A DNA stretch of 64,000 bases from Rhizobium sp. Root1334 (GCF_001426665.1 NZ_LMEY01000028.1:186001-250000); one strand, 5' to 3'. Positions 8,843 to 18,304 are shown, counted from the first letter of the stretch. Program-made: numbers and translations. The notes: generated by a model not told the origin, from the letters alone.

Positions 8843-9097
8843 ATGCATGATACCTGCGCTATCACATCAGCCCGGCATCTTGAGGCGTGGGCAGATGCGT
8901 CCACAGGGCAAAAAGATCTGCCACGCTGGAACCGCCTAAGGACCTTGCGAGGCCTCATCCTGACTTGGCGCAGGCGGGACCGCTTCCGCTGGGAGCTTCG
9001 GCAAAAATCTCGGGACAATCCTCATCTGATGGACGATATCGGCCTCACAAGGTGGCAGGTCGAGGCGGAGATCGCCAAGCACTTTTGGCAACAATAG
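8843..9097 (+). CDS. Small DUF1127 (YjiS-like) protein
   Basis: 84 residues rich in Arg and Trp, with the C-terminal DUF1127 pattern: a basic W-R-R-R segment (about 45-60) followed by a D-D-I-G-L-T-R-W-Q-V motif. I chose the ATG at 8843 because a GGAG box sits 8 nt before it; an in-frame ATG lies 12 nt upstream. DUF1127 proteins in rhizobia are implicated in RNA and phosphate/carbon metabolism, but no specific role can be read here. It is separated from the MFS gene by 12 nt and is probably co-transcribed with it. Confidence 0.75.
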   Translation: MHDTCAITSARHLEAWADASTGQKDLPRWNRLRTLRGLILTWRRRDRFRWELRQKSRDNPHLMDDIGLTRWQVEAEIAKHFWQQ

Positions 9098-9109
9098 GTA
9101 AATGCCGCA

Positions 9110-10864
9110 ATGACATCCGATCGCCAGTTTCCCAATACGGCAAAGGTTCGCCAACATCAGCGAAACGCTGTATTCGCGGGCAAGGATCAGGTTCCATGGG
9201 CGCCGATGACGGGCATCATCGCGACCGTTACGGTGTTCGCCGTGGCACAAGGACTGACCTACCCACTACTCTCCTTCCTCTTGGAACGGCAGGGAACGCC
9301 GTCCGGCCTGATCGGCTTGTCGGCGGCGATGACACCGTTAGGTTTCGTTGTATCCGCCCCGTTCGTCCCGGCGCTGGTGCGCCGCATCGGTGGAGCGCCG
9401 TTTGCGATCCTGTGCTCGGTCTTTGCGGCAGGCACCCTGGCAGCAATAGCCTGGACACAGGACATCTGGGCCTGGATGCCGCTCCGCTTTCTGCTCGGCT
9501 TCTTCGCCAACCCGCTTTACGTCATCAGCGAAACCTGGCTGATGACGATCACACCGCCGCCACGCAGGGCCGGCATCATGGGCCTCTATTCGGCGATCGT
9601 GTCCAGCGGCTTTGCCATCGGCCCACTGTCGCTCCACGTGGTTGGCACCGAGGGTTGGCCGCCCTTTATCATCGGTATCGTCGCCTTCATTTTGTGCGGC
9701 CTGATCTTGCTTGCGGTCGTGCCACGACTGCCGGATCTATCTCATGGCGGCGCGACAACATCAGTTCGCAGATTTTTCGCATTGGCGCCACTTCTGTTGT
9801 TTGCGGTTTTCACGGCCGCCGCCTTCGAACAGACCCTGCTTTCCCTCTTGGCGGTATATGGCGCAGCACTTGGCGGTACCGAGAAGCACATCGCTTCGCT
9901 CGTCACTTGCTTCATAACAGGCAATGCCGTGCTGCAGATTTTTCTCGGGCGCGTGGCAGACAAGGTGGGCTCGGCGCGAACCATGTTGATCTGCGCTCTT
10001 GCGTCACTGGTCGGCTGCCTCGCTCTGCCGGCAGCCTTCGGTTCATGGCTTATCTGGCCGCTCGTTTTCGGCCTGGGCGGAGTTTCGTTCGGGATCTACA
10101 CCCTTTCGCTGATCCAGCTTAGCGAACGTTTCACAGGCCAAGCCTTGATCGCCGGCAACGCAGCTTTCGCGCTCGTATGGGGTGTCGGCGGCATCGTCGG
10201 ATCACCCGCGACAGGTCTCACGATGCAGGCGGCCGGCCCCCAGGGACTGCCCTTGTCCCTAGGCCTGGTGTGTGGCGTACTGGCAGCGTTTCTGACCATG
10301 GAAAAATGGCGGGCCGAAGCCTCCAAGCCGCCGGAAAAGCGCGCGACGGCCAACTGTCTTTTACAGCGTCTCCAGAGGTTAGGCGGTTGGGCGGCTCGAT
10401 GGAAACCATGCGGAAGCAGCCTATCAGTCCGCGGAGAAGTCGATGATTTAAGCGAAGGACAATTGCTGGACCTGGGTATCACCCGGGTGACACGGCGGGC
10501 ACGGTGGTCAGACAGTTGCGAAACGCGGCTTGCAACGGACTACATCGAGTATCGTATCCACTCGGAGGCGATCGCTGGGACCAATTCGCCAGAGAACTGT
10601 CGATTCCGGCTAAGACCTTCTCTTGCGATTAGGTTGCGTCGCGCTGGGTGCGCAGATTGGCGACGACGCGGCGGTTCTGCACCTTGCACGAACGATCCGT
10701 GCAGTCACGAACTTCACGGTCGTTGCCATAGCCCTTGGCCCACATGCGCCCTGGATCGACACCCTTCGAAGCGAGATAGGCCATCGTCGCTTCGGCACGC
10801 TTCTGCGACAGCGTCTCCATTTTGGACCCTGACCCGGAATCGTCGGCAAATCCCTGAAGCTTGA
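9110..10864 (+). CDS. MFS transporter with an anomalous ~180-residue C-terminal extension
   Basis: Residues about 30-405 form a normal 12-helix major facilitator, close to YcaD/multidrug-type carriers, with the loop 2-3 region PLGFVVSAPFVPALVRRIGG and glycine-rich helices. A typical member ends near 400 residues (about nt 10330), but this frame stays open to 584 residues. The extra tail holds a basic segment followed by DDLSEGQLLDLGITR, which looks like a DUF1127 C-terminus, and then runs antisense through the last 236 nt of the OmpA-like gene. The tail suggests a frameshift or loss of the native stop, or capture of a DUF1127 remnant. The start is weakly supported. Confidence 0.7.
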   Translation: MTSDRQFPNTAKVRQHQRNAVFAGKDQVPWAPMTGIIATVTVFAVAQGLTYPLLSFLLERQGTPSGLIGLSAAMTPLGFVVSAPFVPALVRRIGGAPFAILCSVFAAGTLAAIAWTQDIWAWMPLRFLLGFFANPLYVISETWLMTITPPPRRAGIMGLYSAIVSSGFAIGPLSLHVVGTEGWPPFIIGIVAFILCGLILLAVVPRLPDLSHGGATTSVRRFFALAPLLLFAVFTAAAFEQTLLSLLAVYGAALGGTEKHIASLVTCFITGNAVLQIFLGRVADKVGSARTMLICALASLVGCLALPAAFGSWLIWPLVFGLGGVSFGIYTLSLIQLSERFTGQALIAGNAAFALVWGVGGIVGSPATGLTMQAAGPQGLPLSLGLVCGVLAAFLTMEKWRAEASKPPEKRATANCLLQRLQRLGGWAARWKPCGSSLSVRGEVDDLSEGQLLDLGITRVTRRARWSDSCETRLATDYIEYRIHSEAIAGTNSPENCRFRLRPSLAIRLRRAGCADWRRRGGSAPCTNDPCSHELHGRCHSPWPTCALDRHPSKRDRPSSLRHASATASPFWTLTRNRRQIPEA

Positions 10865-11165
10865 CCAGCCAACGCGGATTGCTGTTGAGCCAAGCCGCCT
10901 GGTTATCCAAGGTTGCCTTGGCGACGGAATCGAGCGCGGCAGAGTCCTGCGTAAAATAGACCCGCCGGCCAACATTGAGGATGAAATCCTCTTCACTGCC
11001 GGCCGAGACAGTTTCGAAACCGGGGGCCGGATCGTTGGTTTGGCCGGTCATCGGCACTGCCGCGGGCTCTTCGACGGAGGCGATATCGGCGGTGTTGCAG
11101 GCGGCGAGCGCCAGGAGCGTGGCCGCAGCCAAAAGGTGCCGCGCGTATCCGATCATAACAGACAT
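10629..11165 (-). CDS. OmpA-C-like peptidoglycan-binding lipoprotein
   Basis: 178 residues. The N-terminus MSVMIGYARHLLAAATLLALAAC is a lipoprotein signal with lipobox LAAC, so the mature protein begins at C23 and is membrane-anchored. The C-terminal ~110 residues are an OmpA/MotB domain (VYFTQDSAALDSVAKATLDNQAAWL, then LQGFADDSGS and SQKRAEATMAYLASKG), which binds diaminopimelate of peptidoglycan. AAGGAAT lies just before the ATG at 11165. It starts 11 nt after the L,D-transpeptidase gene ends, so both act on the cell wall and are probably one operon. Confidence 0.9.
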   Translation of the reverse strand: MSVMIGYARHLLAAATLLALAACNTADIASVEEPAAVPMTGQTNDPAPGFETVSAGSEEDFILNVGRRVYFTQDSAALDSVAKATLDNQAAWLNSNPRWLVKLQGFADDSGSGSKMETLSQKRAEATMAYLASKGVDPGRMWAKGYGNDREVRDCTDRSCKVQNRRVVANLRTQRDAT

Positions 11166-11175
11166 CAGGGATTCC

Positions 11176-11847
11176 TTATTCGACCGGGGTGGCGTCACTG
11201 ACCTGGGGAGCCTGGTCGGCAATATGCGGCAGAACCTGCACAGCCGTGCCGATGGGGCAACGCTGATAAAGGTCGATCGCGTCTTCGTTGAACATGCGGA
11301 TGCAGCCGCTGGAGGCATCCTTGCCGATACTGCCCGGCTCCAATGTACCGTGAAAGCGGTAACCGGTATCAACACCATCGCGGTGGAGGTACATGGCCCG
11401 CGGGCCGAGCGGGTTTTTCGGCGAGCCTCCATCAACAAATTCAGGCAATTCTGGATGCCGTTTGCGCATGTCGGCTGGCGGCGTCCAGCGTGGCCACAGG
11501 GATTTCTGGTCAATCGTGGCGCGGCCAAACCACTTGAAGCCATCACGGCCGACTCCGACGCCGTACCGGATTGCCGTCTTGTTCTCCATGATCACGTAGA
11601 GAAAATGGTGTCTCGTATCGACAACAACTGTGCCGATCGGCTCGCTACTGAAATACTTGACGACCTGGCGGCGCCACTGCTTGTCGATCTTGGCAAAATT
11701 GGTCGTCCGGAACGTGACGCCGTTATCGACCGCCGTACCGGAAAAATAGGAAGCAGCTGCGGCAAACACCGGATTCGGGACAGTCCCGGCTCCAAGTAAC
11801 GCCAGACCGCCAAGCAACATATCTCTGCGAGTCGACACCATCGGCAA
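11176..11847 (-). CDS. L,D-transpeptidase, YkuD family, exported
   Basis: 223 residues. The N-terminus has STRRDMLLGGLALLGAG, a Tat-type twin-arginine leader, ending near residue 30 (VFAAAASY). The YkuD catalytic domain covers about 70-210 with H166 in YRFHGTLEP and the nucleophile C182 in DASSGCIRM. Such enzymes crosslink meso-DAP residues of peptidoglycan (3-3 links) or attach lipoproteins to it. The neighbouring OmpA-like lipoprotein fits the second possibility, but this is context only. Catalytic residues are intact, so it is expected to be active in the periplasm. Confidence 0.93.
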   Translation of the reverse strand: MPMVSTRRDMLLGGLALLGAGTVPNPVFAAAASYFSGTAVDNGVTFRTTNFAKIDKQWRRQVVKYFSSEPIGTVVVDTRHHFLYVIMENKTAIRYGVGVGRDGFKWFGRATIDQKSLWPRWTPPADMRKRHPELPEFVDGGSPKNPLGPRAMYLHRDGVDTGYRFHGTLEPGSIGKDASSGCIRMFNEDAIDLYQRCPIGTAVQVLPHIADQAPQVSDATPVE

Positions 11848-12083
11848 TATCCCCCAAAAGCCAATTATCGAAATGGCAGTAAATCAGATTTTTCATTTGC
11901 CACAACAGAAAACTCTTCGGCATCGAATCTTTCGCCGAACTTCTGCGCAGTGCGCTTCGGCGGCTGACAGGCCACGACCGTGGGCGTTTTGGGAGGTGGA
12001 TCAACCGTCGATGGCTGTACCGATGGACCAACAATGGGAACATCGCCTGTTGCTGCCTTAGCCGATGCTATTCAACGGAGTGA

Positions 12084-12977
12084 TCACGAGAGGTGGCGCT
12101 TGAAGAAGCCGAGGACTGCACCCCGCATTGACCACGTTTCCCGATGTCCGACGCCAGCCTCTTCCAACAATGTCACGGCATTTGTAGCAGCAGCTGTTTC
12201 ATAGGCGGCCACCGTCTGAATGAAAGCGCGCTTGATCGCGAGTGGTGGCGTGAGCGGATCGTCCAGCCCGGCACAGATCAATTGCGGCCGTGGGACGATC
12301 AGGCCCGCGATCTCGCCGGTCGAGGTCTCTGCGAGAAGTCCGGGGATGGTAAGATAATGGCCATGCAAGTCATGTGCACCGGTCTCGACCAGCGTCGCAA
12401 AATCGGCGTAGCAGCAGAGATGCGCGGCAGCCGTAATGCGTGTGTCGATGGCCGCCAGGAAATAGGTGAGCGTTGCGCCCATCGAAATGCCGGTCATGCC
12501 GATACGAGTGGGGTCAACGTCCGGGCGTACGGCAAGCCAGCTCAGAGCGGCGGCCTGCTCGCCGAGCATTTGACCAAACAGAGTCCGGCCGTGCCAGAGG
12601 GCCGCCTTGGTTGCGGCGCTTTCGGTGACATGAGCGCGTTCGCCGAACGTCGGCATGTCGATGCAGAGCGTGACGTAGCCTTCCCGGGCGAGGATTGGGC
12701 CGGGAGCATCAAGGAGGGCAGGCCGCCCATCGATCAGTTCGCTGGCGCCGATATCATAGCGGGCGCCATGCGCATGGGCGTAGAGGACGGCTGGGCCGGG
12801 TCTCGCGCTGCTGGGTGGTCTCGTCAGGAAGCCACGGATTTCTTCGCCGCCGGGCAGGCGAAACCGCAGGCGTTCGACGGCGTAATCGTCATGCTCCACG
12901 ACAGTTGATGCCACGAGATCCAGCGATGATTTCGTTACGCTAAGCAGGGTCTTCAGCCGTTCAATGGCGATAGGCAT
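12084..12977 (-). CDS. Alpha/beta hydrolase, dienelactone-hydrolase/esterase type, last gene of the uronate operon
   Basis: 297 residues, no signal peptide. The nucleophile elbow is G163-I-S165-M-G and the oxyanion region is YAHAHGARYDIG (about 66-77); a C-terminal histidine sits in GVGHRETW. I chose the ATG at 12977 because GGGGA lies 8 nt before it. An ATG at 12992 overlaps the kduD stop but has no ribosome site. As the last gene of the unsaturated uronate operon it may remove ester groups (acetyl, methyl or feruloyl) from the imported sugar, but that is inference from position. Confidence 0.82.
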   Translation of the reverse strand: MPIAIERLKTLLSVTKSSLDLVASTVVEHDDYAVERLRFRLPGGEEIRGFLTRPPSSARPGPAVLYAHAHGARYDIGASELIDGRPALLDAPGPILAREGYVTLCIDMPTFGERAHVTESAATKAALWHGRTLFGQMLGEQAAALSWLAVRPDVDPTRIGMTGISMGATLTYFLAAIDTRITAAAHLCCYADFATLVETGAHDLHGHYLTIPGLLAETSTGEIAGLIVPRPQLICAGLDDPLTPPLAIKRAFIQTVAAYETAAATNAVTLLEEAGVGHRETWSMRGAVLGFFKRHLS

Positions 12978-12991
12978 CTGCGATCCCCACA

Positions 12992-13750
12992 TTAGCGCAC
13001 GAGCCAGCCGCCATCGACGGGAACGGTGATGCCGGTGACGTAGCCGGAACTCGGCGAGGCGAGGAATAGAACGGATGTGGCAAGATCGTCCGGTGTACCC
13101 CAGCGGCCCATCGGGATACGGGCCGAGATCTGGGCGTTACGGTTGGCGTCGTTGCGCAAGGCCTCGGTATTGTCCGTTTCCATATAACCGGGCGCTATGG
13201 CATTGACGGTGATGCCGTGCGGGGCAAGCTCGTTGGCCATGGCTTTCGTCAGGCCGGCAATGCCGTGTTTGGAGGCTGTGTAGGCTGGCACGCGGATGCC
13301 GCCCTGGTAAGACAGCATCGAGGCGACATTGATGATGCGGCCAGTCCGTTTCGTCTCGACCATATGCCGGGCAACGGCTTGCGACAGTAGGAAGGCCGAC
13401 TTCAGGTTCACGTCGAGGACGTCGTCCCAGTCTTCTTCCGAATGATCGAGCAGATCGGCGCGGCGGATGATACCGGCATTGTTGACGAGAACATCGATGC
13501 CACCGAGTTCAGAGACAACCGAGGCGATAATATCTTTCGCGTCGAATTTCTGTGAGAGATCGACTTCAAGCGCATGAAGCCGGCGGCCGGTCTGCCGGAT
13601 GGCTTCGGCCGTTTCCGGCATCGGACTGGAGCCGAGGGCGGCGATATCGGCGCCCGCACGTGCGAGCGCAAGTGCCATGCCCTGGCCAAGTCCCGTTCGC
13701 GCGCCGGTAACCAGCGCCACCGTGCCGGAGAGATCAAACAGCGTGCTCAA
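12992..13750 (-). CDS. kduD: 2-deoxy-D-gluconate 3-dehydrogenase type short-chain dehydrogenase
   Basis: 252-residue classical SDR. The NAD site is TGARTGLG (15-22), the NNAG motif is at 90-93, and the catalytic residues are S144, Y157 and K161 (YTASK). The sequence follows KduD closely, including [18 protein letters not shown] and the end PVDGGWLVR. KduD reduces 2,5-diketo-3-deoxygluconate to 2-keto-3-deoxygluconate, the step after KduI. It overlaps the ABC ATPase gene by 17 nt, and kduI is in the same operon, so the assignment is firm. Confidence 0.93.
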   Translation of the reverse strand: MSTLFDLSGTVALVTGARTGLGQGMALALARAGADIAALGSSPMPETAEAIRQTGRRLHALEVDLSQKFDAKDIIASVVSELGGIDVLVNNAGIIRRADLLDHSEEDWDDVLDVNLKSAFLLSQAVARHMVETKRTGRIINVASMLSYQGGIRVPAYTASKHGIAGLTKAMANELAPHGITVNAIAPGYMETDNTEALRNDANRNAQISARIPMGRWGTPDDLATSVLFLASPSSGYVTGITVPVDGGWLVR

Positions 13751-14819
13751 GACGCAACCCCTTCTCGTTGAACAGATGGAGGGGGGCCGAAGACAACGAA
13801 AGATTGATATCCGCCCCCGGTGTCAGGTTATGCTGTCCTGGCGCCACGACCAGGATTTTCTGACCGGCGACATCGGTGTGGACGATGGTCTCGGAACCGA
13901 GCGCTTCGACCAGCTTGATCTTGGCCGCAATGCCTTCGCCGCCGTTGCCAATCGAAACATGCTGTGGTCGGACGCCGAGCGTGATGGCGGAGCCGTTGGC
14001 AAGGCTGCTGGCGGCCACCGGCAGTTCCAGCCTGTTGCCGCCTGCAAAGGTGGCGACGGCTTTGCCGGAAGACGAGGGTTCCACCGAGCCTTCGAGGAAA
14101 TTCATATGCGGTGAGCCGATGAAGCCGGCGACGAAGCGGTTCGCCGGGGAGTTATAGAGTTCCATCGGCGTGCCGACCTGTTCGATGCGTCCGGCACGCA
14201 GCACGACGATCCGGTCAGCCAAAGTCATCGCCTCGACCTGATCGTGGGTGACGTAGATCATCGTTGCCGACAGCCGCGCATGCAAAGCCGCCAGTTCGGC
14301 GCGGGTCGAGCCGCGCAGTTCGGCATCGAGGTTGGACAGTGGCTCATCAAGCAGGAAGGCGACGGGACGGCGCACGATCGCCCGGCCGATGGCGACGCGC
14401 TGGCGCTGGCCGCCGGAGAGCTGACCGGGGCGGCGGTCGAGATAGTGCTCGATTTCCAGCATGCGGGCCGCTTCGGCGATGCGCGTGGCAATCTCCGCCT
14501 TCGGCATCTTGGTATTTTCGAGACCGAAGGCGAGGTTCTGGCGCACGCTCATATGCGGATAGAGCGCATAGGACTGGAATACCATGGCAAGGCCGCGATC
14601 GGCGGCGGGGATGGCGTTGACCACCTTGCCGTCAATGGCGAGCTCGCCTCCGGTTGGTTTCTCAAGGCCGGCAATCATTCGCAGCAGCGTGGACTTGCCG
14701 CAGCCGGACGGTCCGACGAAGACGACGAGTTCGCCATCAGCGATCTCCAGATTGATGCCATGGAGCACGTCGATCGCGCCGAACGACTTGGTGATATTGG
14801 TGAGTTTGATGTGTCCCAT
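13734..14819 (-). CDS. Sugar ABC transporter ATPase, UgpC/MalK type
   Basis: 361 residues: Walker [10 protein letters not shown] (36-44), signature LSGGQ (134-138), Walker B FLLDEP (D158, E159) and a C-terminal TOBE/OB regulatory region (about 235-355). This is the MalK/UgpC type used by family-1 sugar importers. It lies 9 nt after the permease gene and overlaps kduD by 17 nt. With the two permeases and the binding protein upstream, it completes a four-gene importer that probably brings in unsaturated uronate oligosaccharides. Confidence 0.95.
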   Translation of the reverse strand: MGHIKLTNITKSFGAIDVLHGINLEIADGELVVFVGPSGCGKSTLLRMIAGLEKPTGGELAIDGKVVNAIPAADRGLAMVFQSYALYPHMSVRQNLAFGLENTKMPKAEIATRIAEAARMLEIEHYLDRRPGQLSGGQRQRVAIGRAIVRRPVAFLLDEPLSNLDAELRGSTRAELAALHARLSATMIYVTHDQVEAMTLADRIVVLRAGRIEQVGTPMELYNSPANRFVAGFIGSPHMNFLEGSVEPSSSGKAVATFAGGNRLELPVAASSLANGSAITLGVRPQHVSIGNGGEGIAAKIKLVEALGSETIVHTDVAGQKILVVAPGQHNLTPGADINLSLSSAPLHLFNEKGLRLEHAV

Positions 14820-14828
14820 GATGCACCC

Positions 14829-15881
14829 TTATTTCAGGCCGGTTCCGGCGATGCCGGTGGTGATGAAGCGCTGCAGGAAGAGGAAGACCAGAACCACGGG
14901 GATCATGGTCACGACGGTCATCGCCAGGATGAAATGCCACTGCACATTGAGTTCGCCGGAATAGATGCTCAGCCCCACTTGCAGCGTATAGAGTTCCTTG
15001 CGCGACAGCACGATCAGCGGCCAGAGGAAATCGTTCCAGCGCCAGACGACGGAGAAGATGGCAAGCACGGCGAGCGCCGGTGCGGTCAACGGCAGGATGA
15101 TCCGCCAATAGATCTGCCATTCCGATGCCTTGTCCATCCGAGCAGCGTCGAGCAGTTCGTCGGGGATCGTCAGCATATACTGCCGCAGGATGAACACACC
15201 GGTCGGTGTCGCCACCGTCGGCAGGATCACGCCCCAGAGGTTGTTGAACAGGCCGAGCGCCGAGACGATCGAATAGAGCGGAACCATGATGACCGACAGC
15301 GGCACCATCAGTGTCGCGAGGATCAGAAGCATCGCGAATGTCCGGCCGCGGAACTCGTATTTGCTGAGCGCAAACGCGGCCATGGAATTGACCACCAGGG
15401 TGATCAGCGTTGCCGTCACCGTGACAAAGACGGAGTTCCAGAGGTAGCGGACGAAATCGAAATGGGTGAAGGGCTCGGTGTAGTTTTCGGTCGCGAACGA
15501 CATCTCCCGGACCGGCGCGCGCTTGGCGATGTTGACCTTGACGATCTCCGTCGGCTTCTTGGGATCGACCATCTGGCTGACGGTGCCGATGCGGCGCACT
15601 TCAGCGAGTGTCGCGGTGCTGCCGTCTTCCAACGTCGCTGTGTAGAGATCGAGCGGTTTGTCATAGCCTTCGACCGTCACTTTCTGGGTGACATAAGGCA
15701 GGATTGTCGGCGGGAATTCAGCAAGGGCCGCCGGTGACTTAAAGGATGATGCGGTCAGCCAGACGGCCGGGCCGAACATCACGAACAGACCCACGACCAG
15801 CCAGACCCAAGTGACGATATCCGTCCAGTGCCAGCCTTTGCCACCCTTGCGGCGAAACAGGAATTCGGTAACGCGGCTCAT
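14829..15881 (-). CDS. Sugar ABC transporter permease, MalG type
   Basis: 350 residues. One N-terminal helix (about 21-43) is followed by a ~90-residue extracytoplasmic insertion (about 50-135) that includes ATLEDGSTATLAEVRRIG, and then the five-helix BPD_transp_1 core with an EAA-like loop (AARMDKASEWQIYWRIILP, about 240-258). The insertion is longer than in MalG and may contact the binding protein. It starts with a 4-nt ATGA overlap with the preceding permease, so the pair is translationally coupled. Confidence 0.93.
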   Translation of the reverse strand: MSRVTEFLFRRKGGKGWHWTDIVTWVWLVVGLFVMFGPAVWLTASSFKSPAALAEFPPTILPYVTQKVTVEGYDKPLDLYTATLEDGSTATLAEVRRIGTVSQMVDPKKPTEIVKVNIAKRAPVREMSFATENYTEPFTHFDFVRYLWNSVFVTVTATLITLVVNSMAAFALSKYEFRGRTFAMLLILATLMVPLSVIMVPLYSIVSALGLFNNLWGVILPTVATPTGVFILRQYMLTIPDELLDAARMDKASEWQIYWRIILPLTAPALAVLAIFSVVWRWNDFLWPLIVLSRKELYTLQVGLSIYSGELNVQWHFILAMTVVTMIPVVLVFLFLQRFITTGIAGTGLK

Positions 15882-16918
15882 TTGCGAGCTCCCTTCTTGT
15901 CGCGGGAACGGCTGAGGCCGAGTTGCATGAGTGTGAGGACAACGAGCACCAGTCCCATCAGGATCGAGGCAGCAGCCGCAAGGCCGGGATTGCGCAACTG
16001 GGCGGCAAAGCCGGTCTCGTAGATGTACTGCGTGACAAACAGCGTGCTGGTGCCAGGCCCACCGCCGGTCAGCACATAGACTTCATCGAAGATCTGTACA
16101 GCGCGGATCAGCACCAGCACGATGACAACGAGCAGGTTCGGCATTAGGAGAGGCAGGGTGATGCGGCTAAAGACGCGCATCGCTCGCGTTCCGTCCATCT
16201 CGGCAGCCTCGTACAGATCCTTCGGGATGGCCTGCAGGCCCGCGAGAATGATCAGCGTGTAGAAGCCCATATGCGCCCAAATCGAAACGCCGACGGTGGC
16301 GGCGAAGGCCCAATTGCGGTCGTTGAGCCAGACATGCGGGTCGAAACCGAAACCGTAGAGACCGAAATTGAGGAGGCCCTGGCGCTGCAGGATCCATTTC
16401 CAGATCAGGCCCACGACCACGGGTGACAACAGCACCGGAAAGAAAAACACGGCGCGCCAAAAACTGCGGGCCATCAGGTTGCGGTTGAGGATCAGGGCGG
16501 TGATCAGCGACACGGCGATCATCAACGTGACCTGGAGGATGACAAACCAGCCGGTATTGCCGACCGCCGTCCAGAACGTATCTTCAGCACATGTATTGGG
16601 GGCCAGATAGTTCGAGCAGTCGAACAGCCGCGTATACTGATCGGCCCCGACGAAGGTGCGATCCGACAGGAAAAGCGCCGAGCCGCCGGTCATGGAATAG
16701 GCGAAATTGATGAAGAACGGTAGAAGCACGAAGATGCCGAAGATCAGCATGTTGGGCAGCAGGAAGAATGCCGCCATCCCGCCAAGGCCAAACGTCTTCT
16801 GAACCCAGCGCAAAGGGGCATCAATGACGCCCATGGCAAGGCGTACCGGCATCATGGCGGCTTCGCCCAGGCTCTGGCTTGTCCGGCTCTCGCTGGTCTG
16901 GCGGGTTATGTCTGCCAT
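15878..16918 (-). CDS. Sugar ABC transporter permease, MalF type
   Basis: 346 residues with six transmembrane helices and the EAA loop EAAEMDGTRAMRVFSRITLPLL (about 238-258; the run is partly conserved). A periplasmic segment near 90-115 contains two cysteines (FDCSNYLAPNTC) that could form a disulfide. It forms the heterodimeric channel with the MalG-type permease. It follows the binding-protein gene across a 111-nt gap with a GC-rich hairpin. Confidence 0.93.
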   Translation of the reverse strand: MADITRQTSESRTSQSLGEAAMMPVRLAMGVIDAPLRWVQKTFGLGGMAAFFLLPNMLIFGIFVLLPFFINFAYSMTGGSALFLSDRTFVGADQYTRLFDCSNYLAPNTCAEDTFWTAVGNTGWFVILQVTLMIAVSLITALILNRNLMARSFWRAVFFFPVLLSPVVVGLIWKWILQRQGLLNFGLYGFGFDPHVWLNDRNWAFAATVGVSIWAHMGFYTLIILAGLQAIPKDLYEAAEMDGTRAMRVFSRITLPLLMPNLLVVIVLVLIRAVQIFDEVYVLTGGGPGTSTLFVTQYIYETGFAAQLRNPGLAAAASILMGLVLVVLTLMQLGLSRSRDKKGARK

Positions 16919-16978
16919 CGTTGATCACTTTCCCCTTGCCGGATGAACGGCGGTGACGTCCGGCCATCACCGGCGATA

Positions 16979-17025
16979 CGAAACGGGCGGCTGAACGGGG
17001 ATAGCCCGCCGCCGCCCGCGTTTCG
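16979..17025 (-). terminator. GC-rich imperfect hairpin between binding-protein and permease genes
   Basis: CGAAACGGGCGGC at 16979-16991 can pair with GCCGCCCGCGTTTCG at 17011-17025, leaving one CG bulge and a 19-nt loop. It sits just after the binding-protein stop on the minus strand. No U-run follows, so it more likely stabilises the upstream mRNA and lowers permease expression than ends transcription. Confidence 0.45.
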
Positions 17026-17029
17026 CTGT

Positions 17030-18304
17030 TTAGAGAGCCGAGTCCTTGACCTTGGCGGCAATATCCGCGTCGATGCGGGTATAGGCCTCCTCCAGGGTCA
17101 TTTCACCAGCCGCTGCCTGACTGACTCGGGTGACGAGGGCGCCGTAGATCGTATCGGACCAGGCCCAACCGGGCAGTTTGCGGGCGAGGTCTGCCAACGA
17201 CGTCGATGCAGTAACGAAGATGCCAAGCGCCGTTTTTGCCTGTGCATCGTCAGTCTTGAAGTCCAGTCCCTTTTCGATCACGCCCTTGTGGGCCGGCAGG
17301 AACAGGGTGCGCTCGGAAAACTCCTTCACGACCGGCTCACTTGCCAGATAGTCCATGACCTTGGCGACGTCTTTTGGATTTTTGGTGTACTTGATCGCTA
17401 CCAGACCGGCACCACCCGGCATGCCGGTGCAGTTTGCCGGGCCGCAGGGGCTGCCGGTCGCAACCCAATCGAAGTTCGAACCGATCTTGGTGGAGAAGTT
17501 CGGCACCTGCCAGGAGCCGGAATAGTAGAAAGCAACCTGACCGTTAATGAAGTCGTCGGCGCCGGCGCGATACGTCGAGCCCGCAGCCGATACCCAGACG
17601 TCCTTGCTCATCGTGCCGTCTTCGATCCAGCCGATGAACTTGGAGATGAAGGCTTTGGAGGCCTCATCGATCGGTGCCGGCTTGCCGTCTGCGCCGATAT
17701 AATTGGCACCGAAAGCGAGCTCAGGCGCGGTCAAGCGATGCCCGGAGCGGTCGAGCGCCATCGGGAAGGGTATCTGTTGACTTTCGGCGACCTGCTTGGA
17801 GGCTTTTGCCCAGTCATCCCATGTGGCATCCTTGCCGGGAAGGGCAACGCCGGCCTGTTCGAACAGCGTCTTGTTGGCAAAGCCGCCGGTCAGCGTGATC
17901 TGCGTCATGAAGCCGGAAATCTGATCGGTGCCGTCGGGACGCATCCAGTCGGCCTGATCGCCAAAATTCGTATCCCAATAGGCGGCATCGGCAACCAGTG
18001 GCCGCAGATCCAGCCAGTGTTTGCTGAGCGCCTTCAGAGCGGTAACGCGGGCAATATCCGGGCCGTCGCCAGCCTCGAGCTGCACCGGCAGTTGTTCGCG
18101 TACAACGCTGTAGGACACATTGTCGATGGTGACCTTGATATCCGGGTTGTCCTTCATGAAGCGGCCGATGAGGTCTTTCAGGACCTCGCCCTCGACGCCG
18201 TCGGAATACCACATGATGCGCACATCCCCGGCCAATGCCGCCGTGGAGGTCAAAAGCCCGACGGCGAATGCCGCGAGCATCGTTTTTGTCCTTGTCGTTG
18301 CCAT
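17030..18304 (-). CDS. Sugar ABC transporter substrate-binding protein, family 1
   Basis: 424 residues. A Sec signal peptide (about 1-25, TRTKTMLAAFAVGLLTSTAALA) precedes a SBP_bac_1 fold with DVRIMWYSDGVEGEVLKDLI at the mature N-terminus and the GCPANC/GMPGGAGLVAI ligand region (about 285-305). A strong AGGAGGAGG site lies upstream. The gene follows the 827-residue protein and starts the transport part of the operon. The ligand is probably a short unsaturated uronate oligosaccharide, judged from the GH105 and KduI/KduD genes around it. Confidence 0.93.
   Translation of the reverse strand: MATTRTKTMLAAFAVGLLTSTAALAGDVRIMWYSDGVEGEVLKDLIGRFMKDNPDIKVTIDNVSYSVVREQLPVQLEAGDGPDIARVTALKALSKHWLDLRPLVADAAYWDTNFGDQADWMRPDGTDQISGFMTQITLTGGFANKTLFEQAGVALPGKDATWDDWAKASKQVAESQQIPFPMALDRSGHRLTAPELAFGANYIGADGKPAPIDEASKAFISKFIGWIEDGTMSKDVWVSAAGSTYRAGADDFINGQVAFYYSGSWQVPNFSTKIGSNFDWVATGSPCGPANCTGMPGGAGLVAIKYTKNPKDVAKVMDYLASEPVVKEFSERTLFLPAHKGVIEKGLDFKTDDAQAKTALGIFVTASTSLADLARKLPGWAWSDTIYGALVTRVSQAAAGEMTLEEAYTRIDADIAAKVKDSAL

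Noticed and set aside
14244-15737. Plus-strand frame of 497 codons
   Set aside because: It lies opposite the ABC ATPase and permease genes, whose motifs are clear, and has no recognised domain or ribosome site; a shadow of GC-rich codons.
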